64,000 nucleotides of DNA from Candidatus Methylophosphatis roskildensis (GCA_016708905.1 JADJEV010000003.1:1302001-1366000); one strand, 5' to 3'. Positions 17,070-26,263 are shown, counted from the first letter of the stretch. The notes: a model not told the origin generated them from the sequence alone. A program made the numbers and translations.

Positions 17070-17831
17070 ATGAATCAGCCTCGCCCTGCCCCAGTCCGCA
17101 TTGCCGACGTGATCGCAGGTGATCTGGAATCGCGCATCCTCGAGGGTTCGCTCAAGCCTGGTGATCGCCTGCCGCCAGAGCGCGAGCTCGCCGCGCAGTT
17201 GGGCGTGTCGCGCCCTCCTCTTCGGGAGGCGATTCAGAAACTGGTCTCGAAAGGCCTGGTCGTCACGCGGCACGGCGTGGGGACGATCGTTACCGACCGG
17301 CTGGAAGCCACCTTCGTCGACTCCTGGCAGGAGATGCTCAAGGCGCATCCGACGCTGCAGAGCGACATGCTCGAATTCCGCCACATCCTCGAAGGCCATG
17401 CGGCGTTTCTGGCCGCCGAGCGTGCCACCGATGCGGATATCGAGCGGCTCGACGCGCTGTACGAGGCGCTCGAGTCAACCTACGACAGCGACGACCTGAA
17501 GACGAACATCGACCACGATGTTGCCTTTCACCAGGCGATAGCCGAGACCACCCACAACGCCATGATCGGCCATCTCACTGCCAGCCTGCTGCGCGTCATT
17601 CACGGTCACGTGTCGGGCAACCTCGTGCATCTTCATGCCCGCCCACAACAGTGGAAGAAAATCAGGGCCCAACACCGTGCGATCTGGAAGTCAATCCGCG
17701 CCCACGACGCCGAGGCAGCATCACGCGCGGCGCGCACTCATATCGAGTTCGTACGCGTGAGCATGGTCGAAAGCGCAACGGCCGAGCGACGCCGCAACAG
17801 CGCCCTGCGACGCCTTGGGGAATCCGCCTGA
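17070..17831 (+). CDS. lldR: FadR/GntR-family lactate regulator (LldR-like)
   Basis: Transcription factor of 253 aa. An N-terminal GntR winged helix (residues about 10-75: LKPGDRLPPERELAAQLGVSR) is followed by a FadR-type all-helical FCD effector domain with the metal/ligand residues in EFRHILEGHAA, DHDVAFHQAIAE and HRAIWKSI. The gene is divergent from dld and convergent with lldG and is flanked by its presumed operators. Lactate as inducer is inferred from context; glycolate or pyruvate regulators have the same fold. Confidence 0.85.
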   Translation: MNQPRPAPVRIADVIAGDLESRILEGSLKPGDRLPPERELAAQLGVSRPPLREAIQKLVSKGLVVTRHGVGTIVTDRLEATFVDSWQEMLKAHPTLQSDMLEFRHILEGHAAFLAAERATDADIERLDALYEALESTYDSDDLKTNIDHDVAFHQAIAETTHNAMIGHLTASLLRVIHGHVSGNLVHLHARPQQWKKIRAQHRAIWKSIRAHDAEAASRAARTHIEFVRVSMVESATAERRRNSALRRLGESA

Positions 17832-17917
17832 ACCGGCAAAGTCGGAAGATCGGCCCGATATCGGCGCGATCGCTCGCGACACTCGTGAAGTATCCGGGCT
17901 AGCAACCTGTCGGGCTG

Positions 17918-18571
17918 CTAATCTTCCACCAACAGCACGATCAGTTCCTTTGGTCCATGCACGCCAAAGGTCAGAACAAGTTCGATATCGGCGGTCTTCG
18001 ACGGACCGGAGATGAGCAGGGCATTGGTCGGCATCTGCTCCGCCCAGCGTTCCTGCCGCATGGCTTCGGCCAGGGAATCATGGATCCTGCTGGCCTCCAG
18101 CACGGCGATATGTATCGCCGGCACCAGCGACATCAGGCGTGGTTCGCTGGCGTTCGGCCAAAGAATCAAGGCGCCGAGATCGGCGATTCCGCCCTTGGTC
18201 GAGGTAATGCCGGCGTCGATCGCGAACAGGCGCTCCTTGCATTGCTCGACCTCTTGCGAATAGCCGACGAGTGGCGGCAGGTCACTGTCCCAGTCAGCCT
18301 CCAGGGCGTTGCCGAGCGGGGTTCCGGGTGCGTACAGCAGGCCGTTGAGCCCGCGCTTGCGCACGAGATCCTTCAGCGCAATCCGCCAGTTCTGGCTGTC
18401 CGTCAGCAGCACCTCGGCGTGCATGGCCTCCATCAGCCGATTGAACCGCGCGATTTTGTCGGCGCGGCCGAGTTCGGGCGTGGGCGGTGCATCGGCTTCG
18501 CGAGCGGATGTGGCTTCTTGCGGCGCTGCCGCTCGCAATCGGGCGAGAATATTGTCGCGCGGGCTATTCAT
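17918..18571 (-). CDS. lldG: Lactate utilization protein LldG/LutC
   Basis: LUD-domain (DUF162) protein of 217 aa, one of the three subunits of the LldEFG/LutABC L-lactate oxidase complex. The GITSTKGGIADLGALILWP segment is the typical LutC core. Its start overlaps the end of lldF by 8 bp, and it is the last gene of lldE-lldF-lldG. Confidence 0.92.
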   Translation of the reverse strand: MNSPRDNILARLRAAAPQEATSAREADAPPTPELGRADKIARFNRLMEAMHAEVLLTDSQNWRIALKDLVRKRGLNGLLYAPGTPLGNALEADWDSDLPPLVGYSQEVEQCKERLFAIDAGITSTKGGIADLGALILWPNASEPRLMSLVPAIHIAVLEASRIHDSLAEAMRQERWAEQMPTNALLISGPSKTADIELVLTFGVHGPKELIVLLVED

Positions 18572-20006
18572 CGCGAATTCTGCTTTCCTTGGCGAGTGCG
18601 TGCAGACTCTTGCCGGCGAACCTTGGCAGGGCTCTGGACTGGCGCCACCCTTTTACGATTCCCCACGCCGGCAACCTGGGCAGTAGCGGACCAAGCAGCC
18701 CCAACAGCTTGGCGTTGACGGCGTTGATCCAGGGCACGGCGTTGCTCAGCGCCCAGGCTTTCCACGTCAAGCTCTCCGTCGCGTTGGTCTTGTAGCCATG
18801 GCCCTTGACGGCGTTTGACGCGTCCTGCTTGTTGTAGGACTCGACACGCAGGCGCCGCAGGATATCGACGATCGGAATCTTGACCGGACAGACTTCTTCG
18901 CAGGCCCCGCAGAAGCTCGAAGCGGTCGCCATGGCCCCGGCATGGTCCAGCCCTTCCAGTTGCGGAGTCAGAATCGAACCGATGGGACCGGGATAGACGT
19001 AGCCGTAGGCGTGGCCGCCGAGGCGGGTATACACCGGACAGTGGTTCATGCACGCGCCGCAGCGGATGCACTTCAAGGTTTGCCGGAGTTCCGGGTCGGC
19101 CCAGATCTTGGAGCGGCCGTTGTCGAGCAGGATCAGATGCACTTCCTTTGGGCCGTCCTTTTCGCCCTGCTTCCGCGGCGAGGTGATCATGTTGAAATAG
19201 GTGGTGATCAACTGGCCGGTGGCGGAGCCGGTTAGCAGTCGCAGCAGCGGCGGCACGTCCTCCAGGCGTTCCACCACTTTTTCCAGACCCATGACGGCGA
19301 TATGCACGGGCGGCGCGGTGGTGCACATGCGGCCGTTGCCCTCGTTTTCCACCAGACACAGGGTGCCGGTTTCGGCGACCGCGAAATTGACGCCGCTGAC
19401 ACCGACCTCACCGGCGAAGAACTTCTCGCGCAGCACCTTGCGCGCGATGGCATTGAGTTCCTCAACCACTTCGGTATACGGCGTGTCGGGAATCTTCTCG
19501 TGAAACAGGCGCGCGATCTGGTCGCGGTTTTTGTGAATTGCAGGAACGATGATGTGCGAGGGCGTCTCGTGGTCGAGCTGGATGATGTACTCGCCGAGAT
19601 CGGTTTCCAGCGCCTCGACGCCGTGCTCCTCGAGAAAATGGTTGAGGTGCATCTCCTCCGACACCATCGACTTGCCCTTGATGACGCGGGTGGCCTTGTG
19701 GCGACGGAGGATCTCCAGGCAAATGCCATTGGCCTGGGCCGGAGTTTCGGCCCAGTGCACCTGGATGCCGTTCGCGGTGCATTTCGTCTCCAGTCGCTCC
19801 AGCAATTCCGGCAACTGGCGCAAGGCCCGCTGACGGATGGCATCGCCGCGCGCCCGCAACTGCTCGAACGCGACGGGGTCGGAGAACAAGGTCCGGCGCC
19901 GCATCCCCAGGGTATCCATCGCCGCCCGCAGATTGCGGCGCAACTGGCCGTCGTTCAAGGCCCTGGTGAAGTTCTTGGGAAAGTCGACGACCACGGTCTC
20001 AGCCAC
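18564..20006 (-). CDS. lldF: Lactate utilization Fe-S protein LldF/LutB
   Basis: Fe-S subunit of the L-lactate oxidase complex. An N-terminal LUD domain (KSMVSEEMHLNHFLEE, DLGEYIIQLD) is followed by two 4Fe-4S ligand sets (CIRCGACMNHCPVY near residue 310 and CGACEEVCPVKIP near residue 360). The GTG start at 20,006 (480 aa) overlaps the lldE stop by 8 bp and gives the family length; an upstream in-frame ATG at 20,054 lies within lldE. Electron transfer to the quinone pool is the presumed output. Confidence 0.92.
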   Translation of the reverse strand: MAETVVVDFPKNFTRALNDGQLRRNLRAAMDTLGMRRRTLFSDPVAFEQLRARGDAIRQRALRQLPELLERLETKCTANGIQVHWAETPAQANGICLEILRRHKATRVIKGKSMVSEEMHLNHFLEEHGVEALETDLGEYIIQLDHETPSHIIVPAIHKNRDQIARLFHEKIPDTPYTEVVEELNAIARKVLREKFFAGEVGVSGVNFAVAETGTLCLVENEGNGRMCTTAPPVHIAVMGLEKVVERLEDVPPLLRLLTGSATGQLITTYFNMITSPRKQGEKDGPKEVHLILLDNGRSKIWADPELRQTLKCIRCGACMNHCPVYTRLGGHAYGYVYPGPIGSILTPQLEGLDHAGAMATASSFCGACEEVCPVKIPIVDILRRLRVESYNKQDASNAVKGHGYKTNATESLTWKAWALSNAVPWINAVNAKLLGLLGPLLPRLPAWGIVKGWRQSRALPRFAGKSLHALAKESRIRDE

Positions 20007-20739
20007 GGGTACGCTCCAGGATGAACTCCGCGATGTGTTTGACGGGGATGGCAATCTTGCGATGTTCGAGCGCCCCGCCGATGTGCATCAGGCAGCCGCA
20101 ATCACCGGAGAGCAACAGCGAAGCGCCGGTTTGCTCGATATCCGCGACCTTGTCGGCCACCATCGCCGAAGACAGATCAGCCTGCTTGACCGAGAACGAG
20201 CCGCCGAACCCGCAACACTCGCGTTCCCGCTGCAACTCGATCACTTCGACATTCTTCAACTGGCGAACGAGCGATTTCGAGTATTCGATGACCCGCATTT
20301 CGCGCAGTGCGCTACAGGAAGAGTGCCAGGTGACCTTGATCGGTTGACCCCGATCTTCGAGTTCGACACCGAGCACATTGACCAGAAATTCTGTCAGTTC
20401 GAAAACCCGGCTGGCCAGGTGTTGCGCTTCGGCAGCTTCCGGCTGGTCGGCGAACAGCTTCGGGTAGTGGTGCTTGAGCATCCCGCCGCAAGAACCGGAC
20501 GGCACTATGACAGGGTAATCCTGTGGGAACGCCTTGAGTTGCTGTCTGGCAACTTGTCTGGCTTCGTCCGGGAAGCCTGAGTTGTACGCGGGCTGACCGC
20601 AACAGGATTGCTGCTGGGGATAGATGACCTGGATACCTTCCCTTTGCAGCAACTCCATACCGGCCATTCCCGCCCGCGGGAAACACAGATCGATCAGGCA
20701 GGTGCCGAAGAAATACACTTTCTCGGGACGATCAGGCAT
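19999..20739 (-). CDS. lldE: Lactate utilization protein LldE/LutA
   Basis: Cysteine-rich CCG-domain subunit of the L-lactate oxidase complex. Paired motifs QSCCGQPAYNSG and ECCGFGGSFSVK with additional single Cys (VPSGSCGG, HSSCSALREM) are visible. A start at 20,739 (MPDRPEKVYFF) fits the family; an ATG at 20,757 would add six residues, and neither has an obvious Shine-Dalgarno. It is the first gene of the lldEFG operon, about 230 bp downstream of the phn operon. Confidence 0.92.
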   Translation of the reverse strand: MPDRPEKVYFFGTCLIDLCFPRAGMAGMELLQREGIQVIYPQQQSCCGQPAYNSGFPDEARQVARQQLKAFPQDYPVIVPSGSCGGMLKHHYPKLFADQPEAAEAQHLASRVFELTEFLVNVLGVELEDRGQPIKVTWHSSCSALREMRVIEYSKSLVRQLKNVEVIELQRERECCGFGGSFSVKQADLSSAMVADKVADIEQTGASLLLSGDCGCLMHIGGALEHRKIAIPVKHIAEFILERTRG

Positions 20740-20966
20740 GGTGGCAGTGCATTCCATGGAAGAGGCTACACATCGAGCGAGCCCAATGTCGGACTTGTCC
20801 CGTTGAAAGTCAACCGGAAGCGGGTCCGTCGCGTCGTCTGCTTTCGGGTTGCGCGTCTCGTGGGTTCATCCTCAGACCGGGGCGCGATGGCGAGGCGACG
20901 GAGTCTACCGCGCTGTCGGCTGATGATTGGCGGGCACGAACGTCCGCAAACGCGTCGGGCTAAATC

Positions 20967-21797
20967 TCAACCACGCGCCATCCGCGCGCGCAACCGGTCG
21001 CTGAGAAAGTCCACCACCAGAACCAGGATGAACATCGCGATCAATACGGTGGCCGCTTGCGCCTGCTGGAAAATCGACAGATGGAAGTACAGCATCTGCC
21101 CCAGTCCGCCCGCGCCGACGAAACCGAGGACGGTAGCCATCCGGATATTCATTTCGAGTCGGTAGAAGCCGTAGGCGACGCATTGCGTCCACACCAGGGG
21201 CAAGGTTCCATAGACGAAGGCGGGCACGCCGACGCAGCCGGCATCGCGCAGGCTTTGCTCGGGAAGCCGCGGCGCGTTCTCGATCGCTTCGGCGAACAGG
21301 CGGCCGAGCACGCCGGTCGTGTGCAGCGCCAACGCCAGCGTGCCGGCGAAAGGCCCGAGTCCGGCGGCCAGCACCATCAGTGTCGCCCATACCAGCTCGG
21401 GTACACTGCGCAGCAGATTCAGGATGAAACGCGACATCCGGCTCGCGGCGAGCCCGTGACGCCCGGAAGCCGGCAGCGCGATCAGGAGGCCAGCCGCGGC
21501 CGCGAGAAGGGTACCGATCATCGCGACTGCAAAGGTCTGCACGGCACCGTAGGCCGCCTTGCGAAGAAACGCGGGGTCGAGGTCGGGCGGGAAAAACGAG
21601 CCGACGAAACCCGCCATGCTCGCGGCAGACTCGCCTGAGAACAGCGAACCGAAGTCGATATCGAGGTAGGCGAAGCTGGCGATCACCGCGGCAAGCAACG
21701 CGCCGCTGGTGAGCATGCAGGACAGGCAGAAGTCGGCTGCGCCGCGCGGCGCGCAACTTTCGATACTGCCGGTGGCAGTGCGGGCATCCGCTTTCAT
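20967..21797 (-). CDS. phnE: Phosphonate-type ABC transporter permease (second PhnE)
   Basis: Inner-membrane permease (276 aa) with about six helices and the BPD-transport loop near the C-terminus (GFVGAGGLGQMLYF, preceded by the EAA-like NIRMATVLG). The ATG overlaps the stop of the preceding permease gene by ATGA. Two tandem PhnE-like permeases probably form a heterodimer with the PhnC ATPase. It is the last gene of the phnD-C-E-E operon. Confidence 0.9.
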   Translation of the reverse strand: MKADARTATGSIESCAPRGAADFCLSCMLTSGALLAAVIASFAYLDIDFGSLFSGESAASMAGFVGSFFPPDLDPAFLRKAAYGAVQTFAVAMIGTLLAAAAGLLIALPASGRHGLAASRMSRFILNLLRSVPELVWATLMVLAAGLGPFAGTLALALHTTGVLGRLFAEAIENAPRLPEQSLRDAGCVGVPAFVYGTLPLVWTQCVAYGFYRLEMNIRMATVLGFVGAGGLGQMLYFHLSIFQQAQAATVLIAMFILVLVVDFLSDRLRARMARG

Positions 21798-22642
21798 GCG
21801 AGTGCTCTGCGCAGCGTCGAGCTCAGAGCATCGGCGAGCAGCACCAGCAACAAAAAGACCAGGAGGATCGTCGCCGCCTCGCCGCCGTTCAGCATTTTCA
21901 TCGATTGGTCCATCAACTGGCCCAGGCCGCCGGCGCCGACGAAGCCCATGATGACCGAAGCGCGCACCGCGCACTCCCACCGATAGACCGTGTAGGAAGT
22001 CAGCTCCTGCGCGGCGTTGGGCAGCAGCCCGTAGGCTAGCGCCGCGAGCCGGGGGCTGCCGGCTTCGAGCAGCGAGCGCGCCGGCCGGGTGTCGGTCGAC
22101 TCGAGGATTTCGGTGTACACCTTGCCGAGCATGCCGCCGTAGGTGATCGCCAGCGCCAGCACGCCGGCGGCCGGCCCGAGGCCGAGGACGCGCACGAACA
22201 TCAGCGCCCAGACGATCTCGGGAATCGCCCGCAGGAAGGTCAATAGCGCGCGGCCAGCCGCCCGCAGTGCGTTACCGCCGTGGAGTCCCGGCCCTGGCCC
22301 GATCAGCGAGACCGACAGCGCGCGGGTGCACAGGATCGACAGCGGCACTGCCAGCAATAGCGCGAGTGCGATACCGGCGGTGGCAATCGCCAGCGTTTCC
22401 AGCGTTGCCTTGAGCAGGTAGCCCATAAACTCCATGGAGGTCTTAGGCGGCAGAAAGCCGGCAAGGAACGAACCCATCACTCTCAGGTTGCTCGCGTCGA
22501 ACAGCACCCAGGGTCGGAATTCGGCGAGAACCAGCAGCGGCCACAGCAACACGAGTGCGACGAGGGCCCATCCAAGCCGTGCGCGGGCGGCGGGATCTCG
22601 GTGGAGGAGTGGATCAGAGGGGGTGGCCGAAGCGACGCTCAT
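21794..22642 (-). CDS. phnE: Phosphonate-type ABC transporter permease (first PhnE)
   Basis: Permease of 282 aa with an N-terminal cytosolic lead, about six helices and the ECAVRASVIMGFVGAGGLG coupling loop near residue 235. The ATG at 22,642 lies 1 bp from the phnC stop; an earlier in-frame start would run deep into phnC and is rejected. It is paralogous to the following permease (shared GFVGAGGLGQ loop). Confidence 0.9.
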   Translation of the reverse strand: MSVASATPSDPLLHRDPAARARLGWALVALVLLWPLLVLAEFRPWVLFDASNLRVMGSFLAGFLPPKTSMEFMGYLLKATLETLAIATAGIALALLLAVPLSILCTRALSVSLIGPGPGLHGGNALRAAGRALLTFLRAIPEIVWALMFVRVLGLGPAAGVLALAITYGGMLGKVYTEILESTDTRPARSLLEAGSPRLAALAYGLLPNAAQELTSYTVYRWECAVRASVIMGFVGAGGLGQLMDQSMKMLNGGEAATILLVFLLLVLLADALSSTLRRALA

Positions 22643-22643
22643 C

Positions 22644-23498
22644 TCATCGTCCGCGGCAGGCGTCGAGCTTGACGATCTTCTGCGGTCCGATGTCCATGCG
22701 TGCTTCGCCGGGATCACGCACGGGCGCCCGAGGGTTGGCCTGCGTCGGCAGTACGCCCCCTTCGGCGGCGTAGAGCTCGCTCAACATGGTGTCGCTGACA
22801 CGCGCCGTCGGCAGATCGAAGACGACTTCACCGGCGCGAAGTCCGATGATGCGCGGGAACCATTTCAGTGCCAGATCGACGGCGTGCAGCGACGCGAACA
22901 GCGTCGCCTGCCGCCGTTCCGATTCGCTGACCAGTTCGCCCAGCGCCGCGTCGGCGAGCGCCGGATCGAGCGCCGAGACCGGCTCGTCGGCGAGAATCAG
23001 GTCCGGTTGCTGATAGAGCACGCGGGCAATGCCGACGCGCTGCAACTGGCCGCCGGAGAGCCGGTCGCAGCGATCGAACAGGCGGTCGGCAAGATCGAAT
23101 CGCGCCAGCACCGCCTCGGCACCAGCGATGTCGGCCGGGTAGAGCAGCGACAGCAGCCCCCGCCACGCCGGCCACACGCCGAGGCGGCCGGCAAGGATCG
23201 CGGTGATGACGCGCAGACGGGGCGGAATCGGCGGCGACTGGTGGATCGTGCCGATGCGCGTGCGCAAGGCGCGCAGTTTGCCGGCCGGCTGCTGCCAGGG
23301 GTTGTCGCCAAGGAGGTCGAGCCGCCCCTCGGACGGGCGCAGCGCAGTGCCGAGCAGCCGGATCAGGCTGGTCTTGCCGGCACCCGATGGGCCGATCACT
23401 GCCGCGCGCTCGGCGCGCCCGACGCGCAGCGAAATCCCGTGCAACGCGCGAAAGCCGTTGCCATGTGTCAGCCCGACCTGTTTCAGATCGAAGCTCAT
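22644..23498 (-). CDS. phnC: Phosphonate-type ABC transporter ATPase PhnC
   Basis: ATP-binding subunit (284 aa). Walker A is GPSGAGKTSLI (residue ~38), the signature is LSGGQLQRVGIARVL (~143), Walker B is LILADEPVSALD (~163), and the switch His is in FASLHAVD. A C-terminal extension of about 40 residues is somewhat longer than usual. It lies between phnD and phnE. Confidence 0.92.
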   Translation of the reverse strand: MSFDLKQVGLTHGNGFRALHGISLRVGRAERAAVIGPSGAGKTSLIRLLGTALRPSEGRLDLLGDNPWQQPAGKLRALRTRIGTIHQSPPIPPRLRVITAILAGRLGVWPAWRGLLSLLYPADIAGAEAVLARFDLADRLFDRCDRLSGGQLQRVGIARVLYQQPDLILADEPVSALDPALADAALGELVSESERRQATLFASLHAVDLALKWFPRIIGLRAGEVVFDLPTARVSDTMLSELYAAEGGVLPTQANPRAPVRDPGEARMDIGPQKIVKLDACRGR

Positions 23499-23527
23499 CC
23501 GCGCGCGCCGCTTCGCGCTCGCTGGCC

Positions 23528-24382
23528 TTACTTGATCAACCCGGCGCTGCGTGCAGCACGCTCGATGCCGTCGTAGTTTGCGGACGTTGTCGGCACGAAC
23601 TTCGAGGCCCGCTGCAGCGCCATCAATTCCTTGTGCGCCGGAATAGCCGGGTCGAGCTTGAGGAAGGCATCGGCAATCTTCTGGCGAAGGACGGGGTCGA
23701 GGCCGGGGCGCACGGTCCAGTTGTAGTCGTAGTAGGGCGGCGTGGTGGCGATGACCTTGACGCGTCTGGCGTTGGCGTCGCCCTTTTCGACGAGCTTGTC
23801 CAACACCGAAGCATTGAGTACGCCAGCCTCGACCTTGCCCGAAGCGACGAAGGCGACCGTGGCGTCATGCGCGCCGGAAAAGGCAATGTTCTTGAAATCC
23901 TTGTCCGGGTCGATGCCGTCCTTCAGCAGGAAGAAACGCGGCATCAGGTGCCCCGAGGTGGAAGACGGCGAGCCGAAGGCAAAGGTCTTGCCCTTCAGTT
24001 CGGAAATCGATTTGACCGGACTGTCGGCTGGCACGATGAACTTGCTGGTGAAGACTTCGTCCTCAGCGCGCTGGACAATCGGCATGGCTTCGCCGCCGGT
24101 GCGCAGTTTCGCCTGTACAAAGGTAAAGCCGCCAAGCCAGGCAAGGTCGATCTTCTTGGCCGCAAGACCTTCGACGACGGCGGCATAGTCGCTAACCGGC
24201 GTGAATTCAACGGCAAGGCCGGTTTGTTTCTCGAGATAGTCTCCCAACGGCTTGAACTTGCGTTGTAGCTCGGTCGGGGCCTCATCGGGTATGGCCGAGA
24301 CTCGCAGTGTCTCGGCGTAGCTGGAGGCGATGCCCAGCATCAGGGCGAGTGCGAGGGCGCTGCGAGAAATCAGGCGAATCAT
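23528..24382 (-). CDS. phnD: Phosphonate/phosphite-type ABC transporter substrate-binding protein PhnD
   Basis: Periplasmic binding protein (284 aa) of the PhnD/PtxB family. It has a cleavable signal peptide (hydrophobic ALALALMLGIA, cleavage after SSYA), then LRVSAIPDEAP, the DLAWLGGFTFV ligand loop and the FGSPSSTSGHLMPR anion-binding segment. The start is supported by GGAG 7 bp upstream. It is the first gene of an operon with phnC and two permeases. No C-P lyase, phosphonatase or phosphite dehydrogenase gene is in the window, so the ligand (phosphonate, phosphite or phosphate) is open. Confidence 0.9.
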   Translation of the reverse strand: MIRLISRSALALALMLGIASSYAETLRVSAIPDEAPTELQRKFKPLGDYLEKQTGLAVEFTPVSDYAAVVEGLAAKKIDLAWLGGFTFVQAKLRTGGEAMPIVQRAEDEVFTSKFIVPADSPVKSISELKGKTFAFGSPSSTSGHLMPRFFLLKDGIDPDKDFKNIAFSGAHDATVAFVASGKVEAGVLNASVLDKLVEKGDANARRVKVIATTPPYYDYNWTVRPGLDPVLRQKIADAFLKLDPAIPAHKELMALQRASKFVPTTSANYDGIERAARSAGLIK

Positions 24383-24462
24383 AGTGGTCTCCGTAGGTAG
24401 GCGGCACATTCCGCAAGTCCACGCATCCGGATCTGATCCGAGTCAGTGGAAACTCTGATGTT

Positions 24463-24801
24463 CTAAGGGAAATGGTAGAAGTGATCGTTCAGATATCTGA
24501 CGACGTTTTGCATCTGGGCTGGCGAGAACGGTGCCTTCGCCATGTGGCTGCAGTCTTGCAACTGGTGCTTCAGCTCATCCAGAGAACGAACTCGCGGACC
24601 CTTGCGTGTGTAGACGCCGGTATCGTGGCACTGCAAGCAATGGGCGTCATGCAGGCGTTTGCCATCTGCACCGTCGCCTGGCAGTGCCGCGCGGGCGCTT
24701 GTCATCAGACACAACATCACCAATACGCATAGTGGGAATTTCATTGGTAGCGTCCAACGCTCGACCAATGTGGTGTAGTGGTTGAGGCCCAGGGTCGGCA
24801 T
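24463..24801 (-). CDS. Small periplasmic monoheme cytochrome c
   Basis: Short c-type cytochrome with one heme motif (CLQCH) after a hydrophobic signal segment (FPLCVLVMLCLMTSARA) and a distal region with Met ligands possible near HMAKAPFSPAQM. The ATG at 24,801 has a good GGGGAG Shine-Dalgarno 5 bp upstream, giving 112 aa with a long signal n-region. The ATG at 24,744 would give a more ordinary signal peptide but has no Shine-Dalgarno. Physiological partner unknown. Confidence 0.82.
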   Translation of the reverse strand: MPTLGLNHYTTLVERWTLPMKFPLCVLVMLCLMTSARAALPGDGADGKRLHDAHCLQCHDTGVYTRKGPRVRSLDELKHQLQDCSHMAKAPFSPAQMQNVVRYLNDHFYHFP

Positions 24802-25096
24802 GGTGACTCCCCGCGTGTTGCCGGGCGCGCCGCTGCGGGCCCGAACCTGAAGAATACCGGATCGCACCGCAAAGCGGAGTTCTGGATCGGAATGGCGAGC
24901 CGTGAGTGCCGTAGCCGTGAATGCCGCAATAGAACGTTTCGTTCCTGAAACCCTGTGCGAGCCTGCACGTCCATTCAGAAGATTTTCGACTGAACCGATG
25001 ATCGTGCCTGTCAGCGCGTCGCCCGGAAACCGGTTAGAAAGCCCAACAAGCCGACGCTGGACTGGGCCGCCGGGTTCGTTTTCAAATGACTTCGCA

Positions 25097-26140
25097 TCAC
25101 AACACCAGCCATTCCAGGACGCCCAATTCCGGAAATGCCGTGGCGAGCGCTTTGCGGCCCCGGCTTACGCGCGTGGCCCAGCCTTTGCCCCGATCGATGA
25201 GGTCTGTCCAGGCTTCGTCGACCTCCCAGCTCCGGGTCTCCTTCAAACGGGTCAGCAGCAGTCCGGCCTGGACGAGATCCTTGTTCGACTTGGCCGCGAA
25301 GGCGCCCTTGCGCTCGCCATACACGATGAGCTTGTGCAGGGCATAGCGTGCCGGGTGGGGCAGGCTGACGACGACCGTCTTGCCGGCGGAGAACAACACG
25401 GCCTGCTGGATGTTCTCGAGTGCGAACTCCATGAACTTCAGTGGCTGCAGCACAACGCCGAGCTGCGCGTGCTCGAAGGGCGCGTCGCCCCCGCGATGGC
25501 GCGGCGTCAGAAAGTCGAGGCGAAACTCCGGTTCCCGGGGGCTAAGGTACGTCGCGCCCGCCTTGCCGGCGAGACCGGCGATGGGCAGCAGTCCCATTTC
25601 CAGCGACTGAATGGCGGCGTCGGTATTGAGTTCGAAATTGCCTGGCAACGCGATAGCCAGGTTACGGCCAGCGCGCGCAAAGTCTACGTCCTGCGTGCGC
25701 GAGGCATCCACCCAGCGCACGCCAAGCAGATTGCCCAACGCCAGAAAGCCATGTGTACCGACCAGCACGCCGCCCGCCTTGAAGAAGCCGTACTCGCCCA
25801 GTCGCGCAATGACGCGCAGATGGCGCGGGAGGATTTCGGCGCAACCGAGCACCGCGGCCGAGCGCGCCAACGGCTCGAGGCTCTCGCGCGGCGATGGCTG
25901 CGCCTTCTGGGCCACCAGCGCACGGACGGCATCGTTGTCCGGCCCCACGTACACCTGCCGCAGCTTGCCCGAGGGCTCGGTGTACTGAAAATACCAGTAG
26001 GCGTGGCCCCTTACCGTCTTGGCGGCGAAGGAGCCCGAGAGGTCGGCCACGGAGCGCAAGTGTTCCGCCGCCACCGCAGCGTCCAGCAACTGCGCGTAGG
26101 CGGTCTGGGCGGAGAGCGAAAGCTCGGTGAAGGGAGGCAT
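25097..26140 (-). CDS. GSU2403-type nucleotidyltransferase fold protein
   Basis: Protein of 347 aa resembling the GSU2403 family (NTP_transf_8) of the MNT nucleotidyltransferase superfamily. The core shows VLVGTHGFLALGNLLG followed by RTQDVDFAR, consistent with the G-x-x-x-F...D-x-D pattern of minimal nucleotidyltransferases. The N-terminus has a YWYFQYTEPSG beta segment. Function is unknown; relatives are distantly like AbiEii/MenT toxins, but no antitoxin gene is adjacent. A 7-bp-arm inverted repeat lies 14 bp before the start codon. Confidence 0.75.
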   Translation of the reverse strand: MPPFTELSLSAQTAYAQLLDAAVAAEHLRSVADLSGSFAAKTVRGHAYWYFQYTEPSGKLRQVYVGPDNDAVRALVAQKAQPSPRESLEPLARSAAVLGCAEILPRHLRVIARLGEYGFFKAGGVLVGTHGFLALGNLLGVRWVDASRTQDVDFARAGRNLAIALPGNFELNTDAAIQSLEMGLLPIAGLAGKAGATYLSPREPEFRLDFLTPRHRGGDAPFEHAQLGVVLQPLKFMEFALENIQQAVLFSAGKTVVVSLPHPARYALHKLIVYGERKGAFAAKSNKDLVQAGLLLTRLKETRSWEVDEAWTDLIDRGKGWATRVSRGRKALATAFPELGVLEWLVL

Positions 26141-26153
26141 GGTTTCGTGGAGC

Positions 26154-26181
26154 TATACTAACATCCATTGCATCTAGTATA
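26154..26181. promoter_or_regulatory. Inverted repeat upstream of the nucleotidyltransferase gene
   Basis: TATACTA (26,154-26,160) and TAGTATA (26,175-26,181) form perfect 7-bp arms around 14 bp. On the minus strand they overlap plausible -10 sequences for the gene starting at 26,140, so this could be an operator or simply paired AT-rich promoter elements. Confidence 0.45.
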
Positions 26182-26263
26182 ACAGAATCGGGGCGGTTAT
26201 ACCAGCCTGTGGATGGCGGTAAAGCCCTGCAAACAAGCGCTGCGGCGGAGAGTTGGTGTTACT

